Part shown: positions 1-7,300 of the stretch, in pieces
Numbering within the stretch: position 1 is the stretch's first letter
How the letters are laid out: each line of letters starts with the position of its first letter
Assembly: GCA_028065135.1 (NCBI GenBank)
Contig: JAPTWR010000046.1
Span: forward strand, 1-7,698
Source: Acidithiobacillus sp.
GTDB taxonomy: Bacteria; Pseudomonadota; Gammaproteobacteria; Acidithiobacillales; Acidithiobacillaceae
Reading direction: 5' to 3'
DNA length: 7,698 bases
Notes under the pieces: generated by a model
The model's input: the letters and a program-made list of their open reading frames with translations, nothing else
Told to the model about the DNA's origin: nothing
Databases searched by the model: none
Made by a program: the position numbers and the translations under genes

Positions 1-21
1 AGTATGGCATGTTTTATGCTT

Positions 22-27
22 TATAAC
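22..27 (+). promoter_or_regulatory. Possible -10 promoter box
   Basis: The hexamer TATAAC matches the sigma-70 consensus TATAAT at five of six positions. It sits about 7 bases before the G-rich start of the aptamer, so transcription from about 33-35 would begin right at the riboswitch. The matching -35 box would fall at or beyond the left edge of the window and cannot be checked. The region is AT-rich, so a chance match is possible. Confidence 0.35.
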
Positions 28-32
28 CAGTA

Positions 33-124
33 GGATTCTAGGGTTCCAGCCTGCAAAGGTGATCGGACCGAGAGTTTCCGCCCTGCCGCACAGGGTACAC
101 GGAGGGATAAAAGCCCGGGAGATA
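33..124 (+). promoter_or_regulatory. Guanidine-I riboswitch aptamer (ykkC/yxkD leader)
   Basis: Several conserved blocks of the guanidine-I class appear in the right order: CTAGGGTTCC at 38-47, GGACCGAGAG at 65-74, ACACGGAGGGATAAAA at 97-112, and GCCCGGGAGA at 113-122. Pairings that can be drawn by hand are GGTTC (42-46) with GGACC (65-69, one G-T wobble), TCCG (77-80) with CGGA (100-103) around CCCTG (81-85) with CAGGG (91-95), and GGG (104-106) with CCC (114-116) closing the ATAAAAG loop. Known members bind free guanidinium and switch on export or degradation genes. Here the aptamer lies directly before an importer and a carboxylase operon, which is a typical target. The related ykkC subtypes that sense ppGpp or PRPP are less likely, because those normally precede amino acid or purine genes. 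The exact 5' boundary is approximate. Confidence 0.95.
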
Positions 125-154
125 ACAGTGAAAGCTGCTATCTCCCTTTTTTTT
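117..154 (+). terminator. Riboswitch-controlled intrinsic terminator
   Basis: GGGAGATA (117-124) pairs perfectly with TATCTCCC (139-146). Inside an A-C mismatch, CAG (126-128) pairs with CTG (135-137) around a six-base loop, and eight T residues follow at 147-154. The 5' arm is the same GGGAGA that ends the aptamer consensus, so aptamer folding and terminator folding compete for it. Ligand binding should therefore favour read-through, making this an ON switch. The Shine-Dalgarno sequence of the first gene begins right after the T tract. Confidence 0.93.
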
Positions 155-166
155 GGAGAAACGCAC

Positions 167-1156
167 ATGAAAAAATGGAAGTCATTCTTATTAGCAGGAA
201 CGCTGACCATGGGACCTTTTATACTGTCTGCCAATGCGAATGCCCAACCTATCACCCTAGGCCTGAGTAATTGGCCCGGTTGGGTCGCATGGTACGTCGC
301 TGAGCATAACGGCTATTTGAAGAAATACGACGCCGATTTCAAATTAGTATGGTTTAGCAGTTACATGACGTCAGTGGAAGCGCTTTCAGCCGGAAAGATA
401 GATGCAAATTGCCAAGCTCTAATTGATACCCTGGCGCCGGTGGAGAAAGGTGTTCCGATAAAAATTATTTTAGTGACGGACAATTCACATGGTAATGACG
501 CACTGATGGTGAATAACTCTATCACTACATTCAAACAGTTGGAAGGAAAGACCATTGCGGTGCGCATGGATTCCATAGAACAGTATCTCGATGAGTATGC
601 GTTAACAAAAAACAATATTCCAATAACGTCCGTACATTTCACAAACATGTCAACAGGCAATGCTGCGGCAGCATTGATGGCAGGACGCGTAGACGCCGCA
701 GGCGTTTGGAATCCGTGGATACAGAGAATTGAAGAGAAAAAGCTAGGGCATGCTATTTTTTCTAGTGCTAGTGCTCCAGGGGTCATCCCAGATGTTGTGG
801 CTGCCCGTGAAAGCGTCTTGAAAGCATATCCTCAACAGTTCATAAACTTATCAAAGGCTTGGTTTGCTACTGTAAAATTCATCAAAGAACATCCGAAACA
901 AGCGGCTGCTATAATGGCGCCACATGTCGAGTTATCTCCATCGATTTATTTGACTGCATTATCCGGAACACGCCTATTTGGACAAAAGTTAAATATGGAG
1001 GCGATGAATCCTGAAGACAAGGACAAATCGGTATCGCTCTATAAGAGCACCGACGATACCTCGGTTTTTCTTAAAAAGGTAGGGGCGATTTCTGCGAAAC
1101 CTAGCCCGACAAGCTTTCTTGATTCAGAATTCATCGAAAAGGCTGAAAACAAGTGA
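167..1156 (+). CDS. ABC transporter periplasmic substrate-binding protein, NitT/TauT (NMT1/SsuA-like) family, probable guanidine importer
   Basis: The protein is 329 residues, a normal length for SsuA/TauA/NMT1-like binding proteins. It starts MKKWKSFLLAG, has a hydrophobic stretch to about residue 20, and ends its signal peptide with ANA before Gln27, so it should be exported to the periplasm. The mature start, ITLGLSNWPGWVAWYVAEH, is the first strand and helix typical of this family. The ATG at 167 is chosen because GGAGAA (155-160) lies 6 bases upstream and the signal peptide begins there. The frame is open further upstream to a GTG at 59, but that stretch is riboswitch and terminator. The gene is first in the operon, followed by its permease and ATPase. 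Guanidine (or a derivative) as ligand is inferred from the riboswitch and downstream enzymes. Family members also bind taurine, sulfonates, nitrate or pyrimidine precursors, and no residue here proves specificity. Confidence 0.92.
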   Translation: MKKWKSFLLAGTLTMGPFILSANANAQPITLGLSNWPGWVAWYVAEHNGYLKKYDADFKLVWFSSYMTSVEALSAGKIDANCQALIDTLAPVEKGVPIKIILVTDNSHGNDALMVNNSITTFKQLEGKTIAVRMDSIEQYLDEYALTKNNIPITSVHFTNMSTGNAAAALMAGRVDAAGVWNPWIQRIEEKKLGHAIFSSASAPGVIPDVVAARESVLKAYPQQFINLSKAWFATVKFIKEHPKQAAAIMAPHVELSPSIYLTALSGTRLFGQKLNMEAMNPEDKDKSVSLYKSTDDTSVFLKKVGAISAKPSPTSFLDSEFIEKAENK

Positions 1157-1180
1157 TGTAATATCAGCTGAATAATCTAT

Positions 1181-1216
1181 CTGCGAGCATGTATTTTATA
1201 GACCATCCGCTCGCAG
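1181..1216 (+). promoter_or_regulatory. Inverted repeat between binding-protein and permease genes
   Basis: CTGCGAGC (1181-1188) and GCTCGCAG (1209-1216) are exact reverse complements, separated by a 20-base AT-rich loop. No T tract follows, so this is not a classical terminator. In ABC operons, hairpins after the binding-protein gene often protect the upstream mRNA from 3' exonucleases and so raise binding protein over permease. That role is an inference here. An operator for a dimeric regulator is an alternative. The rest of the 88-base gap (1157-1244) shows only a weak GTGAG ribosome site at 1232-1236. Confidence 0.6.
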
Positions 1217-1244
1217 TCTTGACTCAACAAAGTGAGATGCGCTC

Positions 1245-2027
1245 ATGATGGCGTTAACTAATATACGAGATTCAATTCCTCGCTGGGCCTATATATCGTT
1301 TTCAGTGGCTGGCTTTATAATTCCGCTGGCTGCTTGGCAGATAATGAGTGGTATGCACATTTTTAATGCACTCTTTTTGCCATCACCGGAGCGGGTGTTT
1401 AAATCGTTCCAAAGGTGGACCGCCGGCAATCTCTGGGAGGATACCTATATAAGTACATATCGCGTCGTCTCCGGGTTCTTGCTGGCCGCGGCCATTGGTG
1501 TACCAATCGGCATATACATAGGTACTTTCAAGATGGTTGAGGCGATGCTGCAACCGATAAATGATTTTATACGGTACATGCCAGCTTCGGCATTCATACC
1601 CTTGGTGCTACTCTGGATTGGTATTGGTGAATCTGCCAAGATTTCTATAATATTTATTGGGGTGTTTTTCCAGATTGTCGTTATGGTTGCGGATGCTGTA
1701 AGAAACGTTCCGCAGAAATACATTGAGGCCGCCTATACTATGGGCGCTAAGAAAGGAGAAGTTCTGAGCTATGTTATTTTTAAGGGTTCCGCGCCTGACA
1801 TATTTAATATTTTGCGAGTTAATATGGGTTGGGCGTGGACCTATTTAGTAATTGCGGAAATGGTAGCGGCAGATAGGGGGCTTGGCTTCGCCATTTTGCA
1901 GGCCCAGCGTTTTATGGATACCCCCAAAATATTTGTCGGAATAATAATAATCGGTATTCTTGGCCTTTTGTTTGACTTGTCGTTCAGAATTATGCATCGT
2001 ATTATTTTTGTATGGAGTTATAAATGA
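1245..2027 (+). CDS. ABC transporter permease, SsuC/TauC-like (BPD_transp_1), probable guanidine importer
   Basis: This 260-residue inner-membrane protein is of normal length for the NitT/TauT permease family. About six hydrophobic segments are visible, near residues 15-35, 75-97, 112-128, 132-150, 187-206 and 228-247. The cytoplasmic EAA loop that docks on the ATPase is seen as EAAYTMGAKKGEV from residue 161, followed by the expected I-F-K-x-S-A-P. The segment FLPSPERVF near residue 44 and the YMPASAFIPL run near residue 111 are also family hallmarks. The start could be either ATG of the ATGATG at 1245-1250. The ribosome site is weak (GTGAG at 1232-1236). The 3' end overlaps the ATPase start by 4 bases (ATGA), which suggests translational coupling. 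The gene is AT-rich and has 17 ATA isoleucine codons by my count, unlike the carboxylase downstream. Confidence 0.93.
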   Translation: MMALTNIRDSIPRWAYISFSVAGFIIPLAAWQIMSGMHIFNALFLPSPERVFKSFQRWTAGNLWEDTYISTYRVVSGFLLAAAIGVPIGIYIGTFKMVEAMLQPINDFIRYMPASAFIPLVLLWIGIGESAKISIIFIGVFFQIVVMVADAVRNVPQKYIEAAYTMGAKKGEVLSYVIFKGSAPDIFNILRVNMGWAWTYLVIAEMVAADRGLGFAILQAQRFMDTPKIFVGIIIIGILGLLFDLSFRIMHRIIFVWSYK

Positions 2028-2878
2028 TGAGCGCTGGAGCGGTGGATATCAGCCATATATTTAAGTCATTCAGAATTAAAGAAAGAAAGAAGCTGGTCAT
2101 TAGACCAGTGCTGGATGACATTAATTTAAGTATTCGTCCAGGCGAAAAGGTCATGATAGTTGGTGCATCAGGTTGTGGAAAATCCACCCTGTTAAGACTT
2201 GTGGCTGGATTGGAGCAGGCAGGGGCTGGTTCGATATCCATAGATGGGGATGTGGTCAATGGGCCAGGGGCTGATAGAGGCGTAGTCTTTCAGCAATCAA
2301 CGCTGTTTCCATGGATGACCGTGTGGGATAATATTATATTTTCCAGGAGGCTGCGCATTAGCTTGAATTCGAAAGATGAACAGGTATCCCGCGCCGTATA
2401 CCGAAGTAATGCGTTAGTAACCCTGATGGGGTTGGAGCGGTCGATAGAGTTATATCCCAATCAATTAAGTGGTGGTATGCAGCAGCGGGCCAATATCGCC
2501 AGGGCTCTGGTATCCAGTCCAAAAGTGCTGTTGATGGACGAGCCGTTTGGGGCGCTTGACGCGCAAACTCGCGAAACTATGCACCAGGTTGTTAGCCACC
2601 TTTTCAATGTCGAAAGAACGACTGTGCTATTTGTCACTCACGATGTCGAGGAGGCCATAGTTCTGGGTAATAAGATAGTTGTTTTGAGCGCAAATCCAGG
2701 GCGTGTAGATAGTGTGTTTACGACTGAATCATTAAAGCGTGACGAAGACGGAGTCGTCATAAAAAATGATCCTGTCTTTTTTGATTTTAAGGAACAGATA
2801 TTATCGCGCATCAGAGAAACTACCACCTTGAGGGCGACCGCCGATCTTTTGCAAAGAGTCGCGAAAACTATGGTTTAG
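2024..2878 (+). CDS. ABC transporter ATP-binding protein, SsuB/TauB-like, probable guanidine importer
   Basis: This 284-residue cytoplasmic ATPase powers the importer. All nucleotide-binding motifs are present and intact: Walker A GASGCGKST at 47-55, Q-loop Gln90 in VFQQSTLFPW, ABC signature LSGGMQQR at 148-155, Walker B VLLMDEP ending at Asp172-Glu173 followed by the D-loop GALD, and switch His206 in VTHDVEEA. The FPWMTVWDNI stretch near residue 95 is typical of the nitrate/sulfonate/taurine subfamily. GGAG at 2014-2017 lies 6 bases before the ATG at 2024. The following ATG at 2027 is an alternative start. The start overlaps the permease stop by 4 bases. The C-terminal part after about residue 225 is the usual variable tail. 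The transported substrate cannot be told from an ATPase and is inferred from the operon. Confidence 0.94.
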   Translation: MMSAGAVDISHIFKSFRIKERKKLVIRPVLDDINLSIRPGEKVMIVGASGCGKSTLLRLVAGLEQAGAGSISIDGDVVNGPGADRGVVFQQSTLFPWMTVWDNIIFSRRLRISLNSKDEQVSRAVYRSNALVTLMGLERSIELYPNQLSGGMQQRANIARALVSSPKVLLMDEPFGALDAQTRETMHQVVSHLFNVERTTVLFVTHDVEEAIVLGNKIVVLSANPGRVDSVFTTESLKRDEDGVVIKNDPVFFDFKEQILSRIRETTTLRATADLLQRVAKTMV

Positions 2879-2946
2879 AATGTGCTATTGTGTAAATGGC
2901 TGTTTGCGTTTTCTCAGGGTGATCAATCGCGAGAGTTTACCGGTCA

Positions 2947-2953
2947 AGGAGGT
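2947..2953 (+). promoter_or_regulatory. Strong ribosome binding site deciding the start of the first DUF1989 gene
   Basis: AGGAGGT is a near-perfect anti-Shine-Dalgarno match, 6 bases before the ATG at 2960. The frame is open upstream to a GTG at 2882, but that start has no such site and would add 26 residues unlike the family. The preceding gap (2879-2959) shows no clear promoter or terminator, so the gene is probably co-transcribed with the transporter. Confidence 0.85.
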
Positions 2954-2959
2954 AGGTTT

Positions 2960-3673
2960 ATGTCTGAAGAAATTATATGGGATGACTTGATTGTGGCTGA
3001 TTCACATGGTTCGTTTGTCATGAGGCGCAATACGGCGCTTAGAATTACTGATCTCGAGGGCGATGGAAACCTGGTCACGCTCTTTTATAATTATGATAAT
3101 AGATTAGAGCGGTATAACATGGCCGACACCCTTAAAGCTCAGCATACCGCTTTTTTATCGAAGGGAAACGTTTGTTATTCTGATATGGGTAGAATTATTT
3201 GTTCCATAGTGGATAGCTCATGCGGTTGGCATGATACTATATCGGGTATGAGTAATGCCAAAACAGTCGGTAGTAAATACGGTGTACTCAACTATCAGGA
3301 TGCGCGAAACGATATGCACCGTAATGCTCGAGACGGGACGCTTATTGAGTTGTCAAAATGGGGTCTCGGCAAACCGGATTTGCTGGCTAACGTCAACTTT
3401 TTTAGCAAGGTCGCTGTAGATGATATGGGTAACCTAACGTTTGTTTCAGGTAATAGCCAGCCTGGAGATTTTGTAGATCTTCGATTTGAGATGAATACGC
3501 TGGTTGTTGTTGTGTCTTCTCAGCACGTGTTGGATCCATCATCTCTGTATTTGCCTAAACCATTTGCGCTTTCAGCACGGAATATTTCGGCAGCGGGGCC
3601 GTACGATTTCTGCCGAAAATCCTGTCCCGAGAATGAAAGAGGTTTCTATAATACCGAACTGATCTTCAGATAG
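2960..3673 (+). CDS. Carboxyguanidine deiminase subunit (DUF1989; urea carboxylase-associated protein 1, UAAP1)
   Basis: The protein is 237 residues and belongs to DUF1989. It was long labelled urea amidolyase-associated protein 1. Published work on related bacterial operons identifies the UAAP1/UAAP2 pair as the two subunits of carboxyguanidine deiminase (CgdAB), which turns carboxyguanidine into allophanate and ammonia. I do not assign the A or B letter. Visible family features are ERYNMADTLKAQHT at 50-63, CGWHDT at 88-93, NVNFFSKV near 144, PGDFVDLRFEMNTL near 168-181, and the closing PENERGFYNTE near 223-233. Cys88, His91 and a C-terminal cysteine (Cys218 or Cys222) are candidate metal ligands; this is an inference. 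The protein looks soluble and cytoplasmic. It sits directly before its paralog and the carboxylase, as in other guanidine operons. The start is set by the strong ribosome site at 2947-2953. Confidence 0.9.
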   Translation: MSEEIIWDDLIVADSHGSFVMRRNTALRITDLEGDGNLVTLFYNYDNRLERYNMADTLKAQHTAFLSKGNVCYSDMGRIICSIVDSSCGWHDTISGMSNAKTVGSKYGVLNYQDARNDMHRNARDGTLIELSKWGLGKPDLLANVNFFSKVAVDDMGNLTFVSGNSQPGDFVDLRFEMNTLVVVVSSQHVLDPSSLYLPKPFALSARNISAAGPYDFCRKSCPENERGFYNTELIFR

Positions 3674-3677
3674 GAGG
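3672..3677 (+). promoter_or_regulatory. Ribosome binding site overlapping the upstream stop codon
   Basis: AGGAGG shares its first two bases with the TAG stop (3671-3673) of the preceding DUF1989 gene and lies 10 bases before the ATG at 3688. Ribosomes ending the first gene are thus placed on the start site of the second. This fits coupled, near-equal synthesis of two subunits of one enzyme. Confidence 0.75.
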
Positions 3678-3687
3678 CTTGTAAACG

Positions 3688-4323
3688 ATGACTAAAAATA
3701 ATGGCAGATTTATACCGCGCAACATACTATATGACTTTGTCCTTAACGCAGGTGACTCATGGCTGCACGATGTACACGCGGGGCAGACACTACGCATTGT
3801 GGATCAGGATGGCAATCAATCAGCGGATACGCTGATATATAATTCCAAGGATCCGTCTGATCGCTATAGCGCGACGGACACCATCACGGCGCAACGTAAT
3901 ATTTATTTGACCACCGGTAGTCGGTTACTTTCCAGTGAGGGGAATGTACTCATGACGATCGTTGAGGATACGTGTGGTCGTCATGACACCATTGGTGGCG
4001 CATGTTCTGCGGAAAGCAATACTGTCCGATATTCCGTGGATAAAAAATACATGCATAGTTGTAGAGATAGTTTTTTGCTTGCCGCTGTTAATTGCGGTTG
4101 TCATTTGGATAAACGTGACATTACCAGCAATATAAACTTTTTCATGAATGTTCCAGTATCCGAGGATGGCGCTCTCAATTTTGCGGACGGCATTTCCGGC
4201 CCCGGTAAACATGTTGACTTGAGGGCTGAGATGGATGTGAAAGTGCTGATATCAAATTGTCCGCAGCTCAACAATCCTTGCAATGCCTATAATCCAACGC
4301 CGTTGCAGCTGATGATTTGGTGA
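3688..4323 (+). CDS. Carboxyguanidine deiminase subunit (DUF1989; urea carboxylase-associated protein 2, UAAP2)
   Basis: This 211-residue DUF1989 protein is a paralog of the gene before it. Shared blocks are [12 protein letters not shown] at 58-69 (ERYNMADTLKAQ in the partner), CGRHDT at 96-101 (CGWHDT in the partner), [10 protein letters not shown] near 148, and [12 protein letters not shown] near 172-183. It ends with [14 protein letters not shown], typical of UAAP2, and lacks the CR..CPENERGF tail of UAAP1. Cys96, His99 and Cys198 are candidate metal ligands by position; this is an inference. Known work on such pairs shows that both subunits together deiminate carboxyguanidine to allophanate. 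The 14-base gap and stop-overlapping ribosome site suggest stoichiometric expression with UAAP1. The older reading as a helper of urea carboxylase is the main alternative label. Confidence 0.9.
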   Translation: MTKNNGRFIPRNILYDFVLNAGDSWLHDVHAGQTLRIVDQDGNQSADTLIYNSKDPSDRYSATDTITAQRNIYLTTGSRLLSSEGNVLMTIVEDTCGRHDTIGGACSAESNTVRYSVDKKYMHSCRDSFLLAAVNCGCHLDKRDITSNINFFMNVPVSEDGALNFADGISGPGKHVDLRAEMDVKVLISNCPQLNNPCNAYNPTPLQLMIW

Positions 4324-4332
4324 ATGGCGTGC

Positions 4333-4356
4333 GATGGCTGAGACGCCTCAGCCATC
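4333..4356 (+). promoter_or_regulatory. Perfect 10-bp hairpin between deiminase and carboxylase genes
   Basis: GATGGCTGAG (4333-4342) and CTCAGCCATC (4347-4356) are exact reverse complements around a four-base loop, ACGC. The hairpin starts only 9 bases after the UAAP2 stop codon. It is followed by TTATCCGTT, which is not a clear T tract, so at most it is a weak or partial terminator. An RNA-processing or mRNA-protecting element that sets deiminase above carboxylase levels is equally possible. Confidence 0.7.
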
Positions 4357-4366
4357 TTATCCGTTA

Positions 4367-4380
4367 GCAGGACGACCTGC
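4367..4380 (+). promoter_or_regulatory. Small second hairpin before the carboxylase start
   Basis: GCAGG (4367-4371) pairs with CCTGC (4376-4380) around the loop ACGA, 10 bases after the larger hairpin and 12 bases before the carboxylase ATG. The stem is short and could be chance. If real, it sits just upstream of a poor ribosome site (only GAG at 4382-4384) and could affect translation of the carboxylase. Confidence 0.4.
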
Positions 4381-4392
4381 CGAGTAATTGAT

Positions 4393-7300
4393 ATGTTTAA
4401 TAAAATTCTTATAGCGAATCGCGGTGCCATCGCTGTCCGTATTATTCGCACCCTCAGGAAGATGGGCATTCAATCTGTTGCTGTTTACTCGGATGCAGAT
4501 CGATTAAGTCCGCATGTCCTCCTGGCCGACGAGTCAGTACATATAGGCGCCTCGCCCGCAGCTCTGAGTTACCTTCAAGAGGATGCCATTCTTCATGCAG
4601 CGCTCGCTCTTCATGTGGACGCTATTCACCCAGGTTATGGTTTTTTATCCGAAAACCCTGATTTTGCCTCTGCCGTAGAAAACGCCGGGATGGTGTTTAT
4701 TGGACCATCGCCCGAGCAAATGCGTTCTTTTGGTCTGAAGCACACTGCACGGGAAATCGCACGCAGAAACGGCGTCCCCCTACTGCCAGGCACGGGATTA
4801 TTGGCTGATGTCGACCATGCCATGGTGGAGGCTCAGCATATTGGTTTCCCCATCATGCTCAAGAGTACTGCGGGTGGTGGTGGGATTGGTATGCAGCTGA
4901 TCTGGAGTGAGGATGCCCTGCAGGACGCCTATGCTCGAGTAGACCGCCTCGCGCGGGCCAACTTCAAAGAAGCGGGCATCTACCTGGAAAAATATGTACA
5001 GGCTGCACGTCACATAGAGGTGCAAATCTTCGGCGATGGAAAGGGCCATGTGGTACATCTTGGCGAGCGGGACTGCTCGGTTCAACGGCGTAACCAAAAG
5101 GTCATCGAGGAAACTCCGGCCCCTAATCTGCCCGAATCTATACGACATGCGTTGTGCGACACCGCAGTGCGCTTGATGCAGGGGGTCTGCTACCGTAACG
5201 CGGGAACGGTGGAGTTCGTGCTTGATGCAGACTCTGGTGACTTCTATTTCCTTGAGGTCAATACGCGTTTGCAGGTTGAGCACGGGGTGAGCGAAGAGGT
5301 CAGTGGCGTCGATTTGGTGGAGTGGATGGTGCGGCAGGCGGCGGGCGAATCACCTATTGCTGGCTATGTGCACTCAGCGCGTGGTCACAGTATCCAGGCG
5401 CGCCTCTACGCCGAAGATCCCGGCAAGAACTTCCAGCCCGCCGCTGGCATATTGAGTGAAGTGGTGTTTCCTCCGGATGCCCGGGTTGACACCTGGGTCG
5501 AGGCAGGTAGCGACGTAACGGCATATTACGACCCCATGCTTGCCAAGCTCATCGTGCATGGCAGCGACCGTGGCGATGCGCTGGCGCGCATGCGATCGGC
5601 GCTGGATACCACGCGCATTTATGGTTTTGAGACCAATCTTGGTTATCTCCGCCAGATTGTCAACGACGCAACCTTTGCGCAAGGTAGGCAGACTACGCGC
5701 TATCTCAGCACGTTGGCCTACCATGCGCCCACGCTGGATGTGATTGAACCAGGTGTGCAGACCAGCCTGCAGGATTGGCCCGGGCGTCTGGGTTATTGGG
5801 CTGTTGGCGTGCCACCATCCGGGCCGATGGATGCCCTTGCCCATCGGGTGGCCAATCGCCTGCTCGACAACCCACCAGAGGCGGTTACCCTGGAAATCAC
5901 TTTGAGCGGACCTACCCTCAAATTCAACGCCGACACTGTCATCGCTGTTACCGGCGCCGACCTGTCGGTCACACTCGATGGGAAGCCATTGGCATTATGG
6001 TGCAGTCATGCGGTACATGCCGGCGGCGTGCTTAGGTTGGGTAGCCTGAGCGGTGTTGGCTGCCGTGCCTATTTGGCAGTGGCCGGTGGCTTCGACGCGC
6101 CGCTGTATCTAGGCAGTCGCGGCACCTTCACACTCGGCCAGTTTGGTGGTCACGCCGGGCGCACTCTACGCACCGGTGATGTGCTGCATTTAGGCGCCAA
6201 TCCGCAGTCTCAGTCTGGGCGACGCGTGGCGCCGCAGGCTCTGCCGGCATATACCGAGCATTGGGAAATCGCTGTGCGCTACGGGCCGCACGGCGCACCA
6301 GATTTTTTTACAGACGCTGACGTGGCGATGTTCTTTGCTACCGATTGGGAGGTGCACTACAACTCCAACCGCACCGGAGTGCGGCTCATTGGTCCGCGGC
6401 CGCAATGGGCGCGCAGTGACGGCGGCGAGGCAGGTTTGCACCCCTCGAACATTCACGACAATGCCTACGCCATTGGCGCGGTGGACTTCACCGGTGATAT
6501 GCCGATTCTGCTCGGCCCGGACGGCCCAAGCTTGGGTGGCTTTGTCTGTCCTGCGGTGATTGTTGCCGCTGACCTATGGAAGATGGGCCAGCTGCGGCCG
6601 GGCAACACCGTACGCTTCGTACCCGTTAGCCTGGAAGAAGCCGCCCGCCTGGAATGCGCGCAAGACGCCGCGCTCGGAAACCTGTCCACTTTTCTGGACC
6701 CGCCGCTGGACGCAGCACCGGCATTGGAATCACCTATCGTTGGCCGATACGACATGCCGCGACATCCGGTGGGAGTGGCCTATCGCATAGCTGGCGATAA
6801 ACACCTGCTGGTTGAATACGGACCTTTGGTACTGGATCTCGAACTACGCTTTCGCGTCCATGCGCTGATGGAAAACCTGCATATGCGCAACTTGCCCGGC
6901 GTTATCGACCTCACCCCAGGCATTAGATCGCTACAAATCCATTACGACAATCGCACGTTATCGCTGACAAAACTTCTCGCGGTGTTGCGCAGCGCCGAAG
7001 ATGAATTGCCTGCCGTGGATCTCATGGAAGTGCCAACGCGCGTCGTGCATTTGCCGCTGTCCTGGGACGATCCCGCCACCCGGTTGGCTATCGAGAAATA
7101 TATGGCGGGAGTACGCAGAGACGCCCCCTGGTGTCCATCCAACATCGAGTTCATCCGCCGTATCAACGGTCTGGACAGCGTGGAAGATGTGCGCCAAATC
7201 GTGTTCGACGCCAGCTATCTGGTGCTGGGTCTGGGCGATGTGTACCTTGGCGCGCCGGTGGCTACGCCACTGGATCCGCGTCACCGCCTGGTTACCACCA

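Noticed and set aside
33..124. ppGpp or PRPP subtype of the ykkC riboswitch
   Set aside because: The conserved blocks and the downstream carboxylase and deiminase genes fit the guanidine subtype; no amino acid or purine synthesis genes follow.
59..166. N-terminal extension of the binding protein starting at GTG 59
   Set aside because: This stretch is the riboswitch aptamer and terminator. A good ribosome site and signal peptide place the start at 167.
361..786. 141-codon minus-strand frame inside the binding-protein gene
   Set aside because: It has no ribosome site or recognisable domain and is antisense to a well-supported gene.
1181..1216. Classical terminator after the binding-protein gene
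   Set aside because: The stem is followed by TCTTGACTC with no T tract, so it is kept only as an inverted repeat of unknown role.
2882..2959. N-terminal extension of the first DUF1989 protein from GTG 2882
   Set aside because: There is no ribosome site for it, and the strong AGGAGGT at 2947-2953 fits the ATG at 2960.
4798..5844. Long open frames on the minus strand (4798-5283 and 5374-5844)
   Set aside because: They lie antisense within the intact carboxylase gene, show no recognisable family motifs, and are expected by chance in GC-rich coding DNA.
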